Assembly (NCBI GenBank): GCA_963457665.1
Contig: OY735212.1
Coordinates: 52,480,838-52,544,837, forward strand
Reading direction: 5' to 3'
Length of the DNA: 64,000 nucleotides
Source of the DNA: Thysanoteuthis rhombus
Lineage: Eukaryota; Mollusca; Cephalopoda; Oegopsida; Thysanoteuthidae
Part shown: piece by piece, positions 1 through 11,010 of the stretch
Position numbering within the stretch: position 1 is the stretch's first letter
Layout of the letters: each line of letters opens with the position of its first letter
Notes under the pieces: model-generated
Told to the model about the DNA's origin: nothing
The model's input: only the letters and a program-made list of their open reading frames with translations
The model's database searches: none
Position numbers and translations under genes: made by a program

Positions 1-235
1 TTGCATGAAAAAGTAAGTGTTGATGAAAGGAAAGTGAAGAAAGAAATGGTGTTAGTCGGAAAGAAAAGAAAAAATAATGGAGAAAAGGTTTCAGGAGAAT
101 AAGGAAAGGTGAAATAAAACTTTCAAGTTTTATTTCACCTTTCCCATTTCCCTCATTAGGGAAGTGGGAAAAGAATGAAAGGGGGTGAAGGAAAGGACTG
201 AAAGGTGGGGAGAAAATACAGCTTCGAGTAAGAAA
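1..235. other. Purine-rich tract without a gene
   Basis: The top strand is strongly biased to G and A, with short GAAA/GGAA runs. No reading frame looks like a protein and no element family is recognised. The one structured part is the palindrome at 103-144, listed separately. Confidence 0.5.
103..144. repeat. Perfect palindrome, 20-bp arms, 2-nt loop
   Basis: The arm at 103-122 is exactly complementary to the arm at 125-144, separated only by TC. The match stops at once on both sides. The DNA would extrude as a tight hairpin. No element terminus or coding context explains it. Confidence 0.9.
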
Positions 236-242
236 TGAACAA

Positions 243-540
243 GTCTAGTTAGTCACTCATTAGAAATAGTCACCGGACCGACTTCTTTTCGCAGCATGCC
301 GTGTTTGGGATGTTCAATTAAGAAATTACTTCTCTCGCTTTTTGTTGGGCAGTTATCACTAAAACTATCTGAATCAAAAAAGAAATAAACAAGCAAGGAT
401 GCTGCTGGACACAGAATAAGGAGCTAATTAGCATGAAGTTACATAACAAATTGAACCCTCACCAAAAATGTTGGGGGGGGGGGTCAGCAGACAAAAAACA
501 GGCTTTTTCTAGGCATAGCACGAGTGTTCAAATAGTAAAC
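243..540 (+). repeat. Family A interspersed repeat, copy 1 (3' end missing)
   Basis: It starts with the family head (GTTAGTCACTCATTAGAAA), followed by the GCAGCATGCCGTGTT block. Next come the TTTTGTTGGGCAGTTATCAC block and the 'GCATGAAGTTACATAACAAATTG' type block, given here only in outline. An 11-G run sits at 473-483, where other copies have a short C- or G-rich stretch. The distal part with the usual AAACCTATNTTGACAG tail is not recognisable. Confidence 0.75.
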
Positions 541-599
541 ATAAAGTTTCCTAACAAAATGGTGCAACCCTTGCGAGTGATACGTACGCATGATTCTAG

Positions 600-917
600 C
601 TAGGCCAACTTGAAACTTTTGGCTGATGGTTTGTAAAGGAAAAAAACTGGAAATCCTAACAAAGGAATAAAAGAATGAATGAGAATAAAGCGAAAAGTAA
701 GAAGAATTGACAACCTCGAGAAGAAGATTAAGCGAAGAAAAGAAAAAAGAAGCAAGGAACGTTGAAAGAATTGAAAGAGGTAGGGGGAAGAGAAAAAGAG
801 AGAAGAAATGAAGACTGCAAGAATTACGATGAAAAAAAAAAGAAATGAATAAAAAAGAAGAGAAATCACCATCACAGTCAATAATTGAACAACTGTAGCA
901 TCAAAATTTGGAGTCAT
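600..917. other. Purine-rich tract (polypyrimidine on the minus strand)
   Basis: Long GA-rich top strand. The minus strand is open for 105 codons, but the product is a run of F, S, L and I with no domain. That is what a polypyrimidine tract yields by default. I do not regard it as a gene. Confidence 0.5.
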
Positions 918-1496
918 GTAAAAAAAAAATCCAGCTAAGAATAAATGTGGTAAGAATAAAGTCCGGTTATGACATCACTGGCGTTTTCCACCAGAAAATA
1001 TCTAGATTCTGAATAACCTAAAACCGATAAAATAAAGCGAAAAAGACTTAACAACAGTAGACCAGAATGAAATCATCCAGCTACAACAATTTATTCCAAA
1101 TAGAAAACACTTTCAGCTACCGGAGCACAATTTTAGCACCGATGCAACATTCACTATTATTGAAAAGATAAAGAAAAATACATCTAATAAGGTCACTTTA
1201 ATCCCATGAAGATATGTGGATGAGACGCTACAAAACATATCACCTAATAGACTTAACATCAAATTGAACGACATAAATTAATAACAAAATATACATGAAA
1301 GTAAAAGAAACTATTAACGCAGAACACTTGCATGGACATTTTCGAACTTTACTGAAAGAACAACATCTAAACAACTCCACCTTTCTACATACAACATATC
1401 AATATAAATATGGAAAGCGACACCAAGTCAATTTATTCTAATTTTTAACCAAAGTGAGGGCCAACATGAGAGAAATAAAAACACATACATAGATAC
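918..1496. other. Unannotated AT-rich stretch
   Basis: I see no gene, RNA or repeat structure here. The sequence is A-rich unique-looking DNA leading into the microsatellite. Confidence 0.4.
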
Positions 1497-1520
1497 TTAC
1501 ATACTTACATATATACATTT

Positions 1521-1523
<3 letters not shown>

Positions 1524-1582
<59 letters not shown>

Positions 1583-2150
1583 CATACATGTATATGTAGA
1601 TACATATATATACATATACATACATATATATACATATAAATACATATATATACATACACATACATATATAAATACATACACATACATATATAAATACATA
1701 TATATACATACACATATAAATACATATATCTATACATACACATATAAATACATATATATATACATACACATATAAATACATATATATATACATACACATA
1801 TAAATACATATATATATACAAACACATATAAATACATATATATATACATACACATATAAATACATATATATATACATACACATATAAATACATATATATA
1901 TACATACACATATAAATACATATATATATACATACACATATAAATACATATATATATATACTTACACATATAAATACATATATATATATACTTACACATA
2001 TAAATACATATATATACATACATAAATACACATATACATGCATATTATTGATATACCTACGCATACATATATACATATATGGACATATATATACATCTAT
2101 ACATTTATATACATACTCATACATATACGTGCATATATATATATATGTAT
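1524..2150. repeat. Large TA / ACATAT compound microsatellite
   Basis: A pure (TA)n run at about 1524-1579 passes into roughly 500 bp of repeating CATACACATATAAATACATA-type units, about 26 bp long, with small variants. The long open frames on both strands here encode only Y, I, C, M and V, which follows from the repeat and not from coding. Confidence 0.95.
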
Positions 2151-2235
2151 ATATTTATTACATACATATACATGCATACATCCATTTATGTAAGAAATCG
2201 CTTGTTATTCATATATTTACAAAAACAAAAGCTTT

Positions 2236-2280
2236 GTGTTACCGAATAGGCTCCGTGTTACCGAATAGGCTCCTTGTTAC
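2236..2280. repeat. Short 19-bp tandem repeat, 2.4 units
   Basis: GTGTTACCGAATAGGCTCC occurs twice head to tail at 2236-2254 and 2255-2273, followed by a partial third unit. The two full units are identical, so the duplication is probably recent. Confidence 0.85.
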
Positions 2281-2755
2281 TAGTATATATACCAAAAAAG
2301 ATATGGTTTATAACTTAGATCAGCTATGAAATTTCATCTGTGTCAGACAATTTTTAGCTTGAACTATTGGGGGTTAATTTACACTTGCAAAGCATGCACT
2401 ATTGGCATCCATCGTTTGTTTGAAGTAAGCTGGAACAGCAGTTAATGTTCTGTAGAAATAAGAAAATCCAACATAAAAGAGAATACTATGATACAAAAGA
2501 ATTCCTGCATCTTTGTCTTACTTTTGTCAGGCAGGCAATGATCTCAGAGTTAATGAGATGAGACGGGCAGAATTTCATATTCACCTCTGCCAATTAGTGT
2601 CATAGAAAGTAAGCATATAAATATTCTTTAGTGTTCACCAGCTTATATCTCAGTACATACACTTTCATATTGATTAGATTTAAACTTTGGCCCAAGAAAT
2701 CAAAACAATTCTTATATCATCAAGTTATTTGGGATGTGATGTCACATTTTTGGAA
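2281..2755. other. Unannotated AT-rich stretch
   Basis: No gene or repeat is recognised. Short frames on the plus strand run into the LINE remnant downstream and have no protein-like features. Confidence 0.35.
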
Positions 2756-2759
2756 ACTG

Positions 2760-3130
2760 GATGAAACCCTATACAAATGTCACCATCAGAAGCAGCAGTC
2801 GTTACAAGCCAACTGCTGGACGCGGGCAATTCTCATCTCTTTCCACGGCGAGAGTGATTGTGCTAATCTCTGCAATACCTTTCCAGTACAGCCCACCCTT
2901 ATCCCATCTTTCCATCTTGTGTCTTGTCTTTTCCTACTGCTTTCACTGCCTCACTAGCTCAGCCATTTGCCCCATCATTTGGTCTTTCTTCTTGCTACGT
3001 TCCCTACCCATCACCATTTTGGTTACCTAATTACTTGTACGATATCCTTCACTCTGGTCCTTTCCCAGATCTATCTTGATCTTCTCTATCGCTAAGAGTA
3101 ATTCCTGAAATTACTCTTTTCATTACCTTC
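2760..3130 (-). mobile_element. RTE-like LINE 3' end, degraded
   Basis: Read on the minus strand, short pieces resemble the C-terminal tail shared by RTE-type non-LTR retrotransposon proteins. These are a 'KWxWVGNVARRK' stretch, then 'TRWKDGIR', then 'RLAQSLSPWKEM', matching the family pattern W-x-GHVARR / TRWxDDI / RLAQDRxLWKExGEAYVQQW. The pieces lie in different frames, so the copy is a dead fragment. It is more diverged than the copies near 39 and 56 kb and may be a different LINE of the same general type. Confidence 0.45.
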
Positions 3131-3720
3131 TGGGCTATTATGAGTTGTTTTTTGGTTTTTTTCGAATGGTTTTTGTAAGTTTTTAGGTTTCGTACTCATT
3201 CAACAAAATTATTTCATTCATTTGTATATTTTTTGATAGAATGTCTTTTACAGATTTTATTCTCGTTAATCTTCATCTGCTTCAGAACCTTTTCTTTACC
3301 ATTTTTTTATTATTTCAACGGGGATCGCTTTGCCATTGAGAGTTTTTTGTAGGTGTAAAACTATTCTTTGTGGGCTTATTGTAAATCCTTGCGAAGAACT
3401 AGGAAGGCTCTCGTTCTCAGTGTTTACCTTGCGTAATTGGAGAGTGGTTTCAAAGAGACGTGCTTCTTGAGGGCCAGAATGTTTGGTTCAGAACGAGAGA
3501 TTCTCGGTCATGCTTGCCAAAACTAAGAAAAAGAAAAAGAGAATAATTTTTTTTGCTCACTTTACTTCGGCAAACCAAGTGCATTCTGCTTCCTTCAAGA
3601 TCATTTCAACCCCGAGTCTTTAACGATGTATTTCACTCATTACAAATTTCACAAAGGCACAAATATACTCTGTATATTAATATCCTGTGAACTTCAGAAA
3701 TAAAATCGATTTTTTTTTCT
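3131..3720. other. Unannotated T-rich stretch
   Basis: The top strand is T-rich with a few A-rich patches. No gene or repeat was recognised. Confidence 0.35.
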
Positions 3721-3724
3721 TTTT

Positions 3725-3998
3725 AGGAAACCACCAACCGAAACTTAACATCAACAAAGGTTTTTTTCAGTTTTCAAGGTCTGGGTATATATCACACGTA
3801 CAAGCTCCACAAAAAAAAACTGTTTCTAATCCTCCATAAATAGGCTTTTAAGTTGGGGGTTAAATGTAACTGGTCCTTTAGTTCGTGTCTGGAAGCACTC
3901 GTGTTTGTTTTCATAAAATTCAGACATTTTTAGTGATCACTGCCCAACAAAAGGCGAGAAAAGTAACTCATCCATTGATCACCTTAACATGGACTACT
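3725..3998 (-). repeat. Family A interspersed repeat, copy 2
   Basis: Minus-orientation copy. On the top strand it opens with the reverse of the family tail (GAAACCACCAACCGAAAC) and contains TTTTTAGTGATCACTGCCCA followed by ACAAAAGGCGAGAAAAGTAA. The family head (TTAGTCACTCA) is absent, so the copy stops short of the 5' end. Confidence 0.75.
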
Positions 3999-4177
3999 GA
4001 TCTCCATCTTTTAGTAGCTTTTTCTATTGCTGCAATAATATTCTTCTTCTTGTTCATGCCTTTCTCCATTCCTGTGTACGTTCGTTGCACTTTCATTGTA
4101 TCATCCAATGTCTAATCTCTCAAGTGGTAGACACTCAAGAGCATTATTTTTTCCTACATTTGTATACTGATAAATTA

Positions 4178-4248
4178 CCATGGCCCGATTGTAAGTGCGT
4201 GCCTGACACTTACAGATAATTACAGGTTCAAATTTCTTGAACTACAAA
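4178..4248 (+). repeat. tRNA-like SINE head, weak
   Basis: TGGCCCGATTGTAAGTGCG resembles an A box and ACAGGTTCAAATTTC resembles a B box at tRNA-like spacing (about 45 bp). No cloverleaf with paired acceptor arms could be drawn, so this is more likely a tRNA-derived SINE remnant than a tRNA. Confidence 0.3.
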
Positions 4249-4255
4249 CTATTTT

Positions 4256-5205
4256 GACATGAAAATATGTTACGCACATTTTATTTCTAATCTTCCTAAT
4301 TTATCAGCTGATACGCCTGACATTGCATGAAGCTTAATTTGCCCTGGTTATTTGATAATTATAAGCGAAGACACAGATATGCATATCAGTTCTCAGTTCT
4401 GCAAGATGCAGATGAATAATTCCATTTTTGCTATTGCACAAAGAAGATTTCCACGATCACTTATGATCAGGTGCATTGTTTTATGTGCCTACCAGCAAAA
4501 CAACCTGTCAGGGACTGTTCTTTCAAAAGCTTGTTATCAAAATTAATAGTGGCATAACTCAATCGAAATTCAGGTTGGCTGCTGTAAGGTCAAATCCCAC
4601 TCCAACTTCTATTCCAACTGGAAACGATTACTGCAACTTTTTTGTATTGTATTTACAAACAAATAATACATATTTTTGTCCAAATGTATTTATCAGAATG
4701 AAATAAGCCTGCGCGTTTCTCTATGATGAATTTGCCTTATTGTCCGACACATGTCAATTTAGTTAAGACAGTCTTCTGGTAATCAGTTGGTTGTGAGTTC
4801 AAATCACTGTAGGGAAATATGGATTTTACATATCGGTCTCGGTGAGGGTTATTATTGTTGTTCTTGTTTAGGTGAGAAAACAAAGTCAACACCAGATTTT
4901 GTACTGGAGTTTCACGGAAATACATATACCATGACTATTCATGAATAATACGCACTTTCCGCTAGATATTTAAACCTAAACTTGGAGGTGAGTATTATAC
5001 ATGAGGACAGAATGTTACCTTTTTCTCAGCCAAGTGTGTGGCCATATTCGGGGCAGCATGCTCGAAAGTAAGTCATATCTATTGCTCAAGCTAACTAATG
5101 TGTTACAAATCACAAACCACACACATCGATATTAAGCATATTTTAGTCTGATTCACTGCTGTCAATAATAGACACCATGGCATCTCCATATACATTGTCT
5201 GTATA
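4256..5205. other. Unannotated stretch with one more tRNA-like patch
   Basis: No gene is recognised. At about 4770-4810, GGTAATCAGTTGGTTGTGAG and then TTCAAATCACTG again look like the B-box half of a tRNA-derived SINE. The rest appears unique. Confidence 0.3.
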
Positions 5206-5214
5206 GTACATTTG

Positions 5215-5530
5215 AGCGTCTCAAATTCAGACGTTAGAAACTCGGCTATTTCAGGAATTGAAGAATTATCAATTATTATTTACAAGCTTGGCTGCGCTAG
5301 GGTCAAACTCCCTTGCTTCATCAAAATCTACAATGTTAACAAAACAGAATTAATTTTTCCACACAATATTATTTCAAAACTATGCGTCCAATTTCAACAC
5401 CTATATTGGTAGTTCCTGTAAATGGGATTTGCAAGCTTTAGCAAGTCGACCTGAGCTGGGCTTCAGAAGTAGGGATGATTTTGTTTTCAGTTTTAGCTTA
5501 TGTCACCGTATCACTATTATTCGTACGTGA
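5215..5530 (-). mobile_element. Unidentified coding-like relic, copy 1
   Basis: Read on the minus strand, this stretch aligns with about 54790-55000 on the plus strand. The blocks occur in the same order: a segment encoding SEAQLRST, then a segment like GGAACTACCAATA, then DEAREFDPSAAKLV. The second copy has LDEAREFDANAAKLV at the matching place. Two dispersed copies with protein-like conserved pieces point to an old mobile element with a coding region. Both copies are broken. I do not recognise the protein family and assign no function. Confidence 0.55.
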
Positions 5531-7364
5531 TATCACTGATTTTTAGTCTGGTTATTGTTATTGTCATCCATCACGACTCTTGCATACGAAAAGAAAATCA
5601 AAATTCAAAAGTAGGGAGCGTCTACTAAGCCTAGTGATTAATTTGCCTCTGGCTTTGAAAGCAAACAAGAAAGAAAAAGCCTACCCAGTCCAATTGTTAG
5701 TCCTCAACTGACTTTAAAAGCAAAGAAGAAAAAAAGACTAGTCGCTCCCAAATGATCCGATTCCAAGATCTAATTATTACAAGTCGAATGCCCTATTTGT
5801 ATTTGTATCATAAAAATTCTGTTTCGGGTATAAAGTTTAATTTTTCTTTTTTTTTTCAAATTCTATATCTTAAATCTAAACGCAACCAAAATAATTTAAA
5901 TTCAGATGTAAGATGTAGATGTTTTACATCTGATTTGAAATACGACAGACACCCGCTGTAAACAAGGATGATCTCCTGTATATTTTGAGTTTTTCGAAAA
6001 TCATGTCAATTAATCATTAAATAAATTGATTTTCTTTGAATCAATTTTTATTTTTGGAAAAATTCTAACAAAACAATTTTATCATTTTTCTGTTTGAAAT
6101 AATTTGTTGTTGACGAAAACGTAAAATTTGAAACAGGTAAAAACCTGCCTTACGAGTAAATTTAATAAGAAAATAGTATAAAAGTTTTATCTGCAAGCTT
6201 ATCAAATAACTTTTGATCGTTGACTACAGCATATTGCTTTGATACAATCCCATTCTACTTAATAATAATATGTTTTTCGTTTCTTCAGACAAAAATTTGG
6301 GCTTTTTTCTCTCTAGCAATGCCAACAAAAAACTCAAGAACATATTTTTCTGAAATCTAATTAATTACATTTTTTTTTCAAAAGACAACAATATCTGTGT
6401 TCCTAAACATTATGTAAATTATATAGAATATTTTTCAAATCGACACGGGGCCAGCATAAGGGCACTCACTTAAAATGAGAACGTTACTTCATCAATTGAA
6501 GAACTATAATCTATATCTGCATAATGATGACAAAACACATCTGTCAGGAAGGATATGATACTAATTCTATCTAATTTAATTGGCAGTCCTTGGGTTGATC
6601 AGGATTTTATTTAAAAGACTTGAATGTTACGTCAGTAGATAATTTTGAATAAATACTTGCATTTATAAAAGTTATAAGATGTAATCATTTTATTTATTGT
6701 TACCGTAGAAGATTAGAGATAAAGTTCATTAAGAACATTTAATGCGAGTTCACATCGAGAATTTAAGTATTTTCTTAAAGATACGCGCAGCTGCCACGGA
6801 AGAACTGATTTTTCACTGGGAATGTTCCAAGTTTTGTTGTCACAATTGCTGGGTTAAAAAAACAAAAAAAGTTTCTAACTTTTCCTGAAATTAGATATTA
6901 AAAAGAAATATTCTAAAATAATAATCAATCCATACAAAACATTAAAAAAAATCCTGTCATTTTAAGTGTTCCATGCTAATAGTATCATGATTCAACAAAA
7001 TACAGTTTTTCCTAATTTCAATCTAAATTGTATTCTTTTTTTATTATTTTTTTTGTAAATTATCAAACACAAAATTCAATGATTGATCCATCAACAAAAT
7101 CATTTTTCATTTAATTTTTTTACGTATATTATCAGTTAAGTTGTCAAACATGACAGGAAATAAGAACAATCCCGACTTTATCTGATATCCGAAATGGTAT
7201 AAAGAATGTGTGAGAAGAAATGAACACTTTTTTCGGAAGAGCTAAGAAATCGGAAGTGTGTATTAATTAAATGCGATACCTAGAGACGTAAGATACAAGC
7301 CGATAAGAGTATGTGGATAAGATCTTGTATATGATTATTGCTTTTTATCTTTACACTCTCCATT
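5531..7364. other. Unannotated AT-rich stretch
   Basis: Mostly low-complexity A/T DNA. At 5610-5755 two similar AAAGCAAA-CAAGAAAGAAA type segments lie between short inverted GGGAGCG / CGCTCCC ends, which may be a small foldback element. A small hairpin lies at about 5904-5933 (CAGATGTAA / TTACATCTG). Nothing looks like a gene. Confidence 0.35.
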
Positions 7365-7870
7365 ACCTCTAGCAATGGTGTTGGGGAGATATTCGCTCGT
7401 GCCCATCTGTCTTTCTACAAAATATCTCCAAAAATACTGAATGAATTTCAAGGGAATTTTGTAGATGTCGGCAATGACACAAGGAAGAGTTGATCAAATT
7501 TTGGGACGGATCCAGGAACATCTTTGAGATATTTTTCCGTTTTGTTTTTCCATACATCCATGTATACGCTAATGACTATCCATGAGATATCTTCGAAAGT
7601 TCTTAATTAAATTTTGTGGAAGGGTGGACAACATACCACGGACGAAATGATTAAATTTTTGGGTTGATCTATGCAAAATGACCTCTCCTCCTCCGTCGCA
7701 ATACGTCAACGCAGCCTAGTATCAGCAAAAATTCAAGCCTGTACACAAGTCATCTTCAAAAGCTCGCAATTAATTTCACTTTAATTTTGTGGAAAGATGG
7801 GCTGCGAAAAAAGTGATTAGATTTGGGGCAGATCCATGCACAAATACATTCCCTTATAATGGCGTTCGCA
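7365..7870 (-). repeat. Family G repeat, three tandem units
   Basis: On the minus strand there are three successive units of about 160 bp. Each starts with a GGATCC-like word and continues CCAAAATTT, a CTTCC-like patch, an AAATTYCATGAAATTC-like patch and TTTGGAGATAT. The unit starts lie at about 7520, 7675 and 7840, spaced 155-160 bp. The same unit occurs at 14.6, 40.8 and 57.7 kb. This resembles a repeat type I recall as widespread in marine invertebrates, but I cannot name it with confidence. A 62-codon minus-strand frame here is non-coding repeat. Confidence 0.65.
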
Positions 7871-8263
7871 TAAGTATATTCTCTGGGTGTTTCCTAGTTA
7901 TTATTATGTTTTTATTGCTAGATTTACTTCCTCTTATTGGGGTTAATTTTATCACAACACAACTGGATCTATGAATTCTTTCTAATGAGATTGCATTTCT
8001 GATTTCCTCCATCATATTATTGTTACTTTTCATCACAACAATCTGGGTCGATACACACTTCACAATTATAGTCATTTTATTACTAGTTTTACTCCAACAT
8101 ATTTTTTATTGTTGCTTCTTATCACAACCCTTTCGGCTGATACACTCTTCATTATCACTATTATTTTTTTCTCAAATTATTAGTCCAGAGGGCACAACGA
8201 CCGAAATGTTGTGACTTCAACAACCCTAGATGAAAATACTATCTCAATAATATTACAATATCC
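7871..8263. other. Unannotated AT-rich stretch
   Basis: Short overlapping frames on both strands are T/I/L-rich and unlike any protein known to me. They contain loosely repeated ATCACAACA(A/C)NCTGGNTC(T/G)AT-like words at about 7952, 8032 and 8120, suggesting an old tandem repeat. Confidence 0.35.
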
Positions 8264-8265
8264 TA

Positions 8266-8463
8266 GAGTGGATCAGTAAGTCCGTAGCCTGGGACAGTTA
8301 TTAACTGACTACATATATGAAATTTTCACACATTACTGCTCGATCTATGTGATTACTATGAAAAAGTACATTGACAAGAAAGGAGATTATGCTGAAAAAT
8401 AAATGTTTGTCGTGTGAATTTTTATTTTCATCATTAGGCTATGAACTTAATGATGAGCCAATC
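8266..8463 (+). mobile_element. Mariner-type MITE with terminal inverted repeats
   Basis: The left end GTGGATCAGTAAGTCCGTAG and the inverse of the right end (GGCTCATCATTAAGTTCATAG) match over about 25 bp, with a short gap. TA dinucleotides flank the element at 8264-8265 and 8464-8465, as expected for Tc1/mariner insertion. The interior (about 150 bp) is non-coding and ends in a T-rich AAATGTTTGTCGTGTGAATT region. Related pieces lie at 24.65, 33.7 and 43.5 kb. The element would depend on a transposase supplied in trans. Confidence 0.75.
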
Positions 8464-9060
8464 TAATTATTGTAATTTGTAACTTCAGTTATCAAGCACC
8501 AGGGGGTATAACTACCGAAATATATACACTCGTATATAAAATTTTATTTATTTAAAACAAAAATAATTGAGAAACATTATATCTTCTCGTCTCCACAGAA
8601 TCTTCTTGACATGACAGAAATATCCGATATTTCAAAAATTGAGACGCTCTTTCAAATGATGCTAACTTTATCGCCAACGAAAATTTACAACGAAGTTTAG
8701 TAATCGGCCATTATCTTTGTCTTATAAACGTAGTTCAATAAGTACTAAACCTAAAATCCTAATTTACAATTTCCCACCAATCAAATTAGTGAGCTGGTAG
8801 TTTAATTGAAGTTAATCGAACAGCCTTAATACCAGTATTTGCTAAAATCTACGTTACGCCCCTATTGGATATTGATAATTCAGATATTCTCCATGTATAT
8901 CTATACTGCAGCACCCATCAACAAACTCTCTAGTTTTTGCACCATCACCTTCTTCTTGCTTGTGCAATCTCTGAAGAGTAATACATTTTTTTAGACACCA
9001 GGAAAATTTCATAACTATAACAATGGGCTCTACATGAACTTACAGAAACGAACATGAATC
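8464..9060. other. Unannotated stretch between MITE and mariner relic
   Basis: It could hold the decayed N-terminal half of the mariner that follows, but I found no readable transposase segment on the plus strand. Confidence 0.3.
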
Positions 9061-9089
9061 AGCATTTAAATACTTATTGATACATTCTT

Positions 9090-9600
9090 GTTTGTCACAG
9101 GAAAAGGTTATTTTTTGACAAGATATTCTCTGGTGATGAGAAATGGATTTATTCGCAGAATCCAAAAGGGACAATATTGTGGCTAAATTCAGGACAGCCT
9201 TCAACACATCAACCTACACAGAAGCTAATGAAAAAATCTCTTTCACTATATTTGGTGGAATTCAAAGAAGATCCTTAATCATAAATTGCACGAACCTAGC
9301 CATATTATTACTGCGCAATCTACAATGATCAACTGACTCATTTGAATGATGTTTGGAAGAAAAGATCACTTCTTCCACACGCAGCGTAGACTTTATACTT
9401 GTCACCTTCAGGCTTTCGTGCAATATTCCTTGTCTGGTATGTGGTTCCAACAAGTAAAGATATCGAAAGATTCATCAAATAAAAATCAGACTCGTTTTCT
9501 TATGATGGAATCCATAATTTTCCTATAAGATGGAATAAGGTCATAGAAAACCAGGGGGAATACTTTGCTCAGTGAATAATGATGCTAAAAATTTATACGA
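9090..9600 (+). pseudogene. Mariner transposase relic (C-terminal two thirds)
   Basis: The plus strand reads as a decayed mariner transposase. The segment 'FSGDEKWIYSQNPKG' matches the family's first catalytic aspartate region (xxxDEKWixy). Then come 'WLNSGQPSTHQPTQK', equivalent to WxxPGEPP, and a region matching the YY..QL...NDVWKK helix. At the end 'RWNKVIENQGEYF' corresponds to the family C-terminus (RWxKCIxxxGDYF). The pieces are spread over more than one frame, and the second catalytic block (HDNARPH) is not intact. An open frame at 9143-9328 covers the first part only. It is a dead DNA transposon copy, and its length is compatible with loss of the N-terminal DNA-binding half. The T-rich sequence after it is typical of mariner 3' ends. 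Confidence 0.75.
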
Positions 9601-10735
9601 GTAAAGGATATTGTCTCTAAAAAGCTAGAAACTTTCGCATTAACTTGCTATGAATTTTTATAATTATATAAGAGCATCTCTATCCTTAGCCCGAGAGGAA
9701 TGATTCTCACCTGATGTTTCAGAAACCTCTAAGGCTGCTTCATATTCAATTAACTTAATTGCCAGATTAACAAGTAAATTTAGTCAAGGAAATAATAAAG
9801 GATGTTATAATTGTATTTATATGTTCGCAAAATAGACAAAAAAGCTATAGTACAAAAGAAAAAGATAATGCATTTTATTCTCATTAAAAACCTCCACAAG
9901 GATTTACGTGAGAAGATAGAGGATGCCTGTCAGATAAACCAAGTGTAAGGAGGGGCAAATTTTCATAGTTACCAAAGCTCATCCATCTGTCAAGTTGTTT
10001 CAAACCCAAACAGTCGGAAAACTTGTTTTTTTTTGTCGACTCATCACCGACAGGGAAAAGATTATGTAGCCCACAACAGAAATGGAATTTGGTCACTATA
10101 TCAACAGGCAGCAGAAGGGAGCATGCCAAAAAAAAGCGCACTTGTTGATAGATGGCTAACTTGAAAAGAATGTCTCAAAACGTCTGGGGTTACAGAAGTT
10201 GACCTCGGTTCTTTGTACTTTTCTTTTCGGAAACGGGAAACTTTTGCTGAGACATAGTGAGAAAAAAAGTAAAGAGGGACAGACATGATTAATTCTATAT
10301 CTTATATAGTGTATTGAATTAAACTGTTTCTCAATTATCCGAAAGTAGAGTGTTCCAATAGAAAACCTCTTGTAAGCTGAAACGGCGTAAAGCAAAGAAA
10401 CAATTACCATTAATTGGAAAAAATTTGTGAGCATTCCCAAATTCAAAAGATGGTGATGATGGTATGTTAGGTTGAATCGTGGGAGATTGAAGTACTGGGA
10501 GGATAGGGGACTAAAGTGTATCGGAAACCGGAAGTGTGCATGTTGTCTCTATAACAGCTCACTGCTAAACAAACGTCGAATGCTATTCTTGCACTTCACT
10601 TTTTTCTTATAAAATCGAAAGAGTGGCATGAACCGATCTTTTGAAAAGCAGGGTAAACCTGTGTATATAATACATGTGTATGTACGCGTGCATGCGTGTG
10701 TAAATGTAGGTATAAGTCCATGGCAAAATGATGAG
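9601..10735. other. Unannotated stretch
   Basis: No element was recognised. A minus-strand open frame of 85 codons at 9884-10141 has a balanced amino-acid composition but no motif known to me, and it overlaps other frames. I treat it as chance unless a homologue is found. Confidence 0.35.
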
Positions 10736-10744
10736 AAATTTTTT

Positions 10745-11010
10745 TTTATACAACAAGTATTAATTTTTCAACGTAATTTCCTCCCTTGTCAATGAATTTA
10801 ACCGAACTCTTTTTCCCCTTTTCATCTTCTTTTCGCAACAGTAAAAAGTGGCATAAAGAGAAATCTTGAAAGCGGTGACAGATGCCTGTATATTATTAGA
10901 CTGGTGCAAAAGTATCTGGTGCCATTTCTTGCACAATGCAAGGAAAATCTGGACGCCTAATAGCGATGCAATTGTCAGCAGGCTGGTCTCACGAATCATT
11001 GACTTCAATC
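10745..11010 (-). pseudogene. Probable mariner C-terminal relic
   Basis: On the minus strand, close to the end, 'KFIDKGGNYVEK' followed by a stop-rich T-tract matches the usual C-terminus of mariner transposases (KCIxxxGxYVEK). Upstream, 'RPDFPCIVQEMAPDTF' is protein-like but not diagnostic. It appears different from the 9.1-kb relic and is a heavily decayed fragment. Confidence 0.4.

Noticed and set aside
600-917. 105-codon minus-strand frame, apparently membrane-like
   Set aside because: It is the translation of a polypyrimidine tract. Hydrophobic F/L/S/I runs follow from composition.
1497-2329. Several open frames of 64-201 codons on both strands
   Set aside because: All arise from TA/ACATAT repeats and encode only Y, I, C, M and V. 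There is no coding signal outside the repeat.
5610-5755. Small foldback element with GGGAGCG / CGCTCCC ends
   Set aside because: Only about 7-10 bp of inverted match and no second copy was seen. Too weak to call an element.
9884-10141. 85-codon minus-strand frame with balanced composition
   Set aside because: No recognisable motif, and overlapping frames on the same strand have similar quality.
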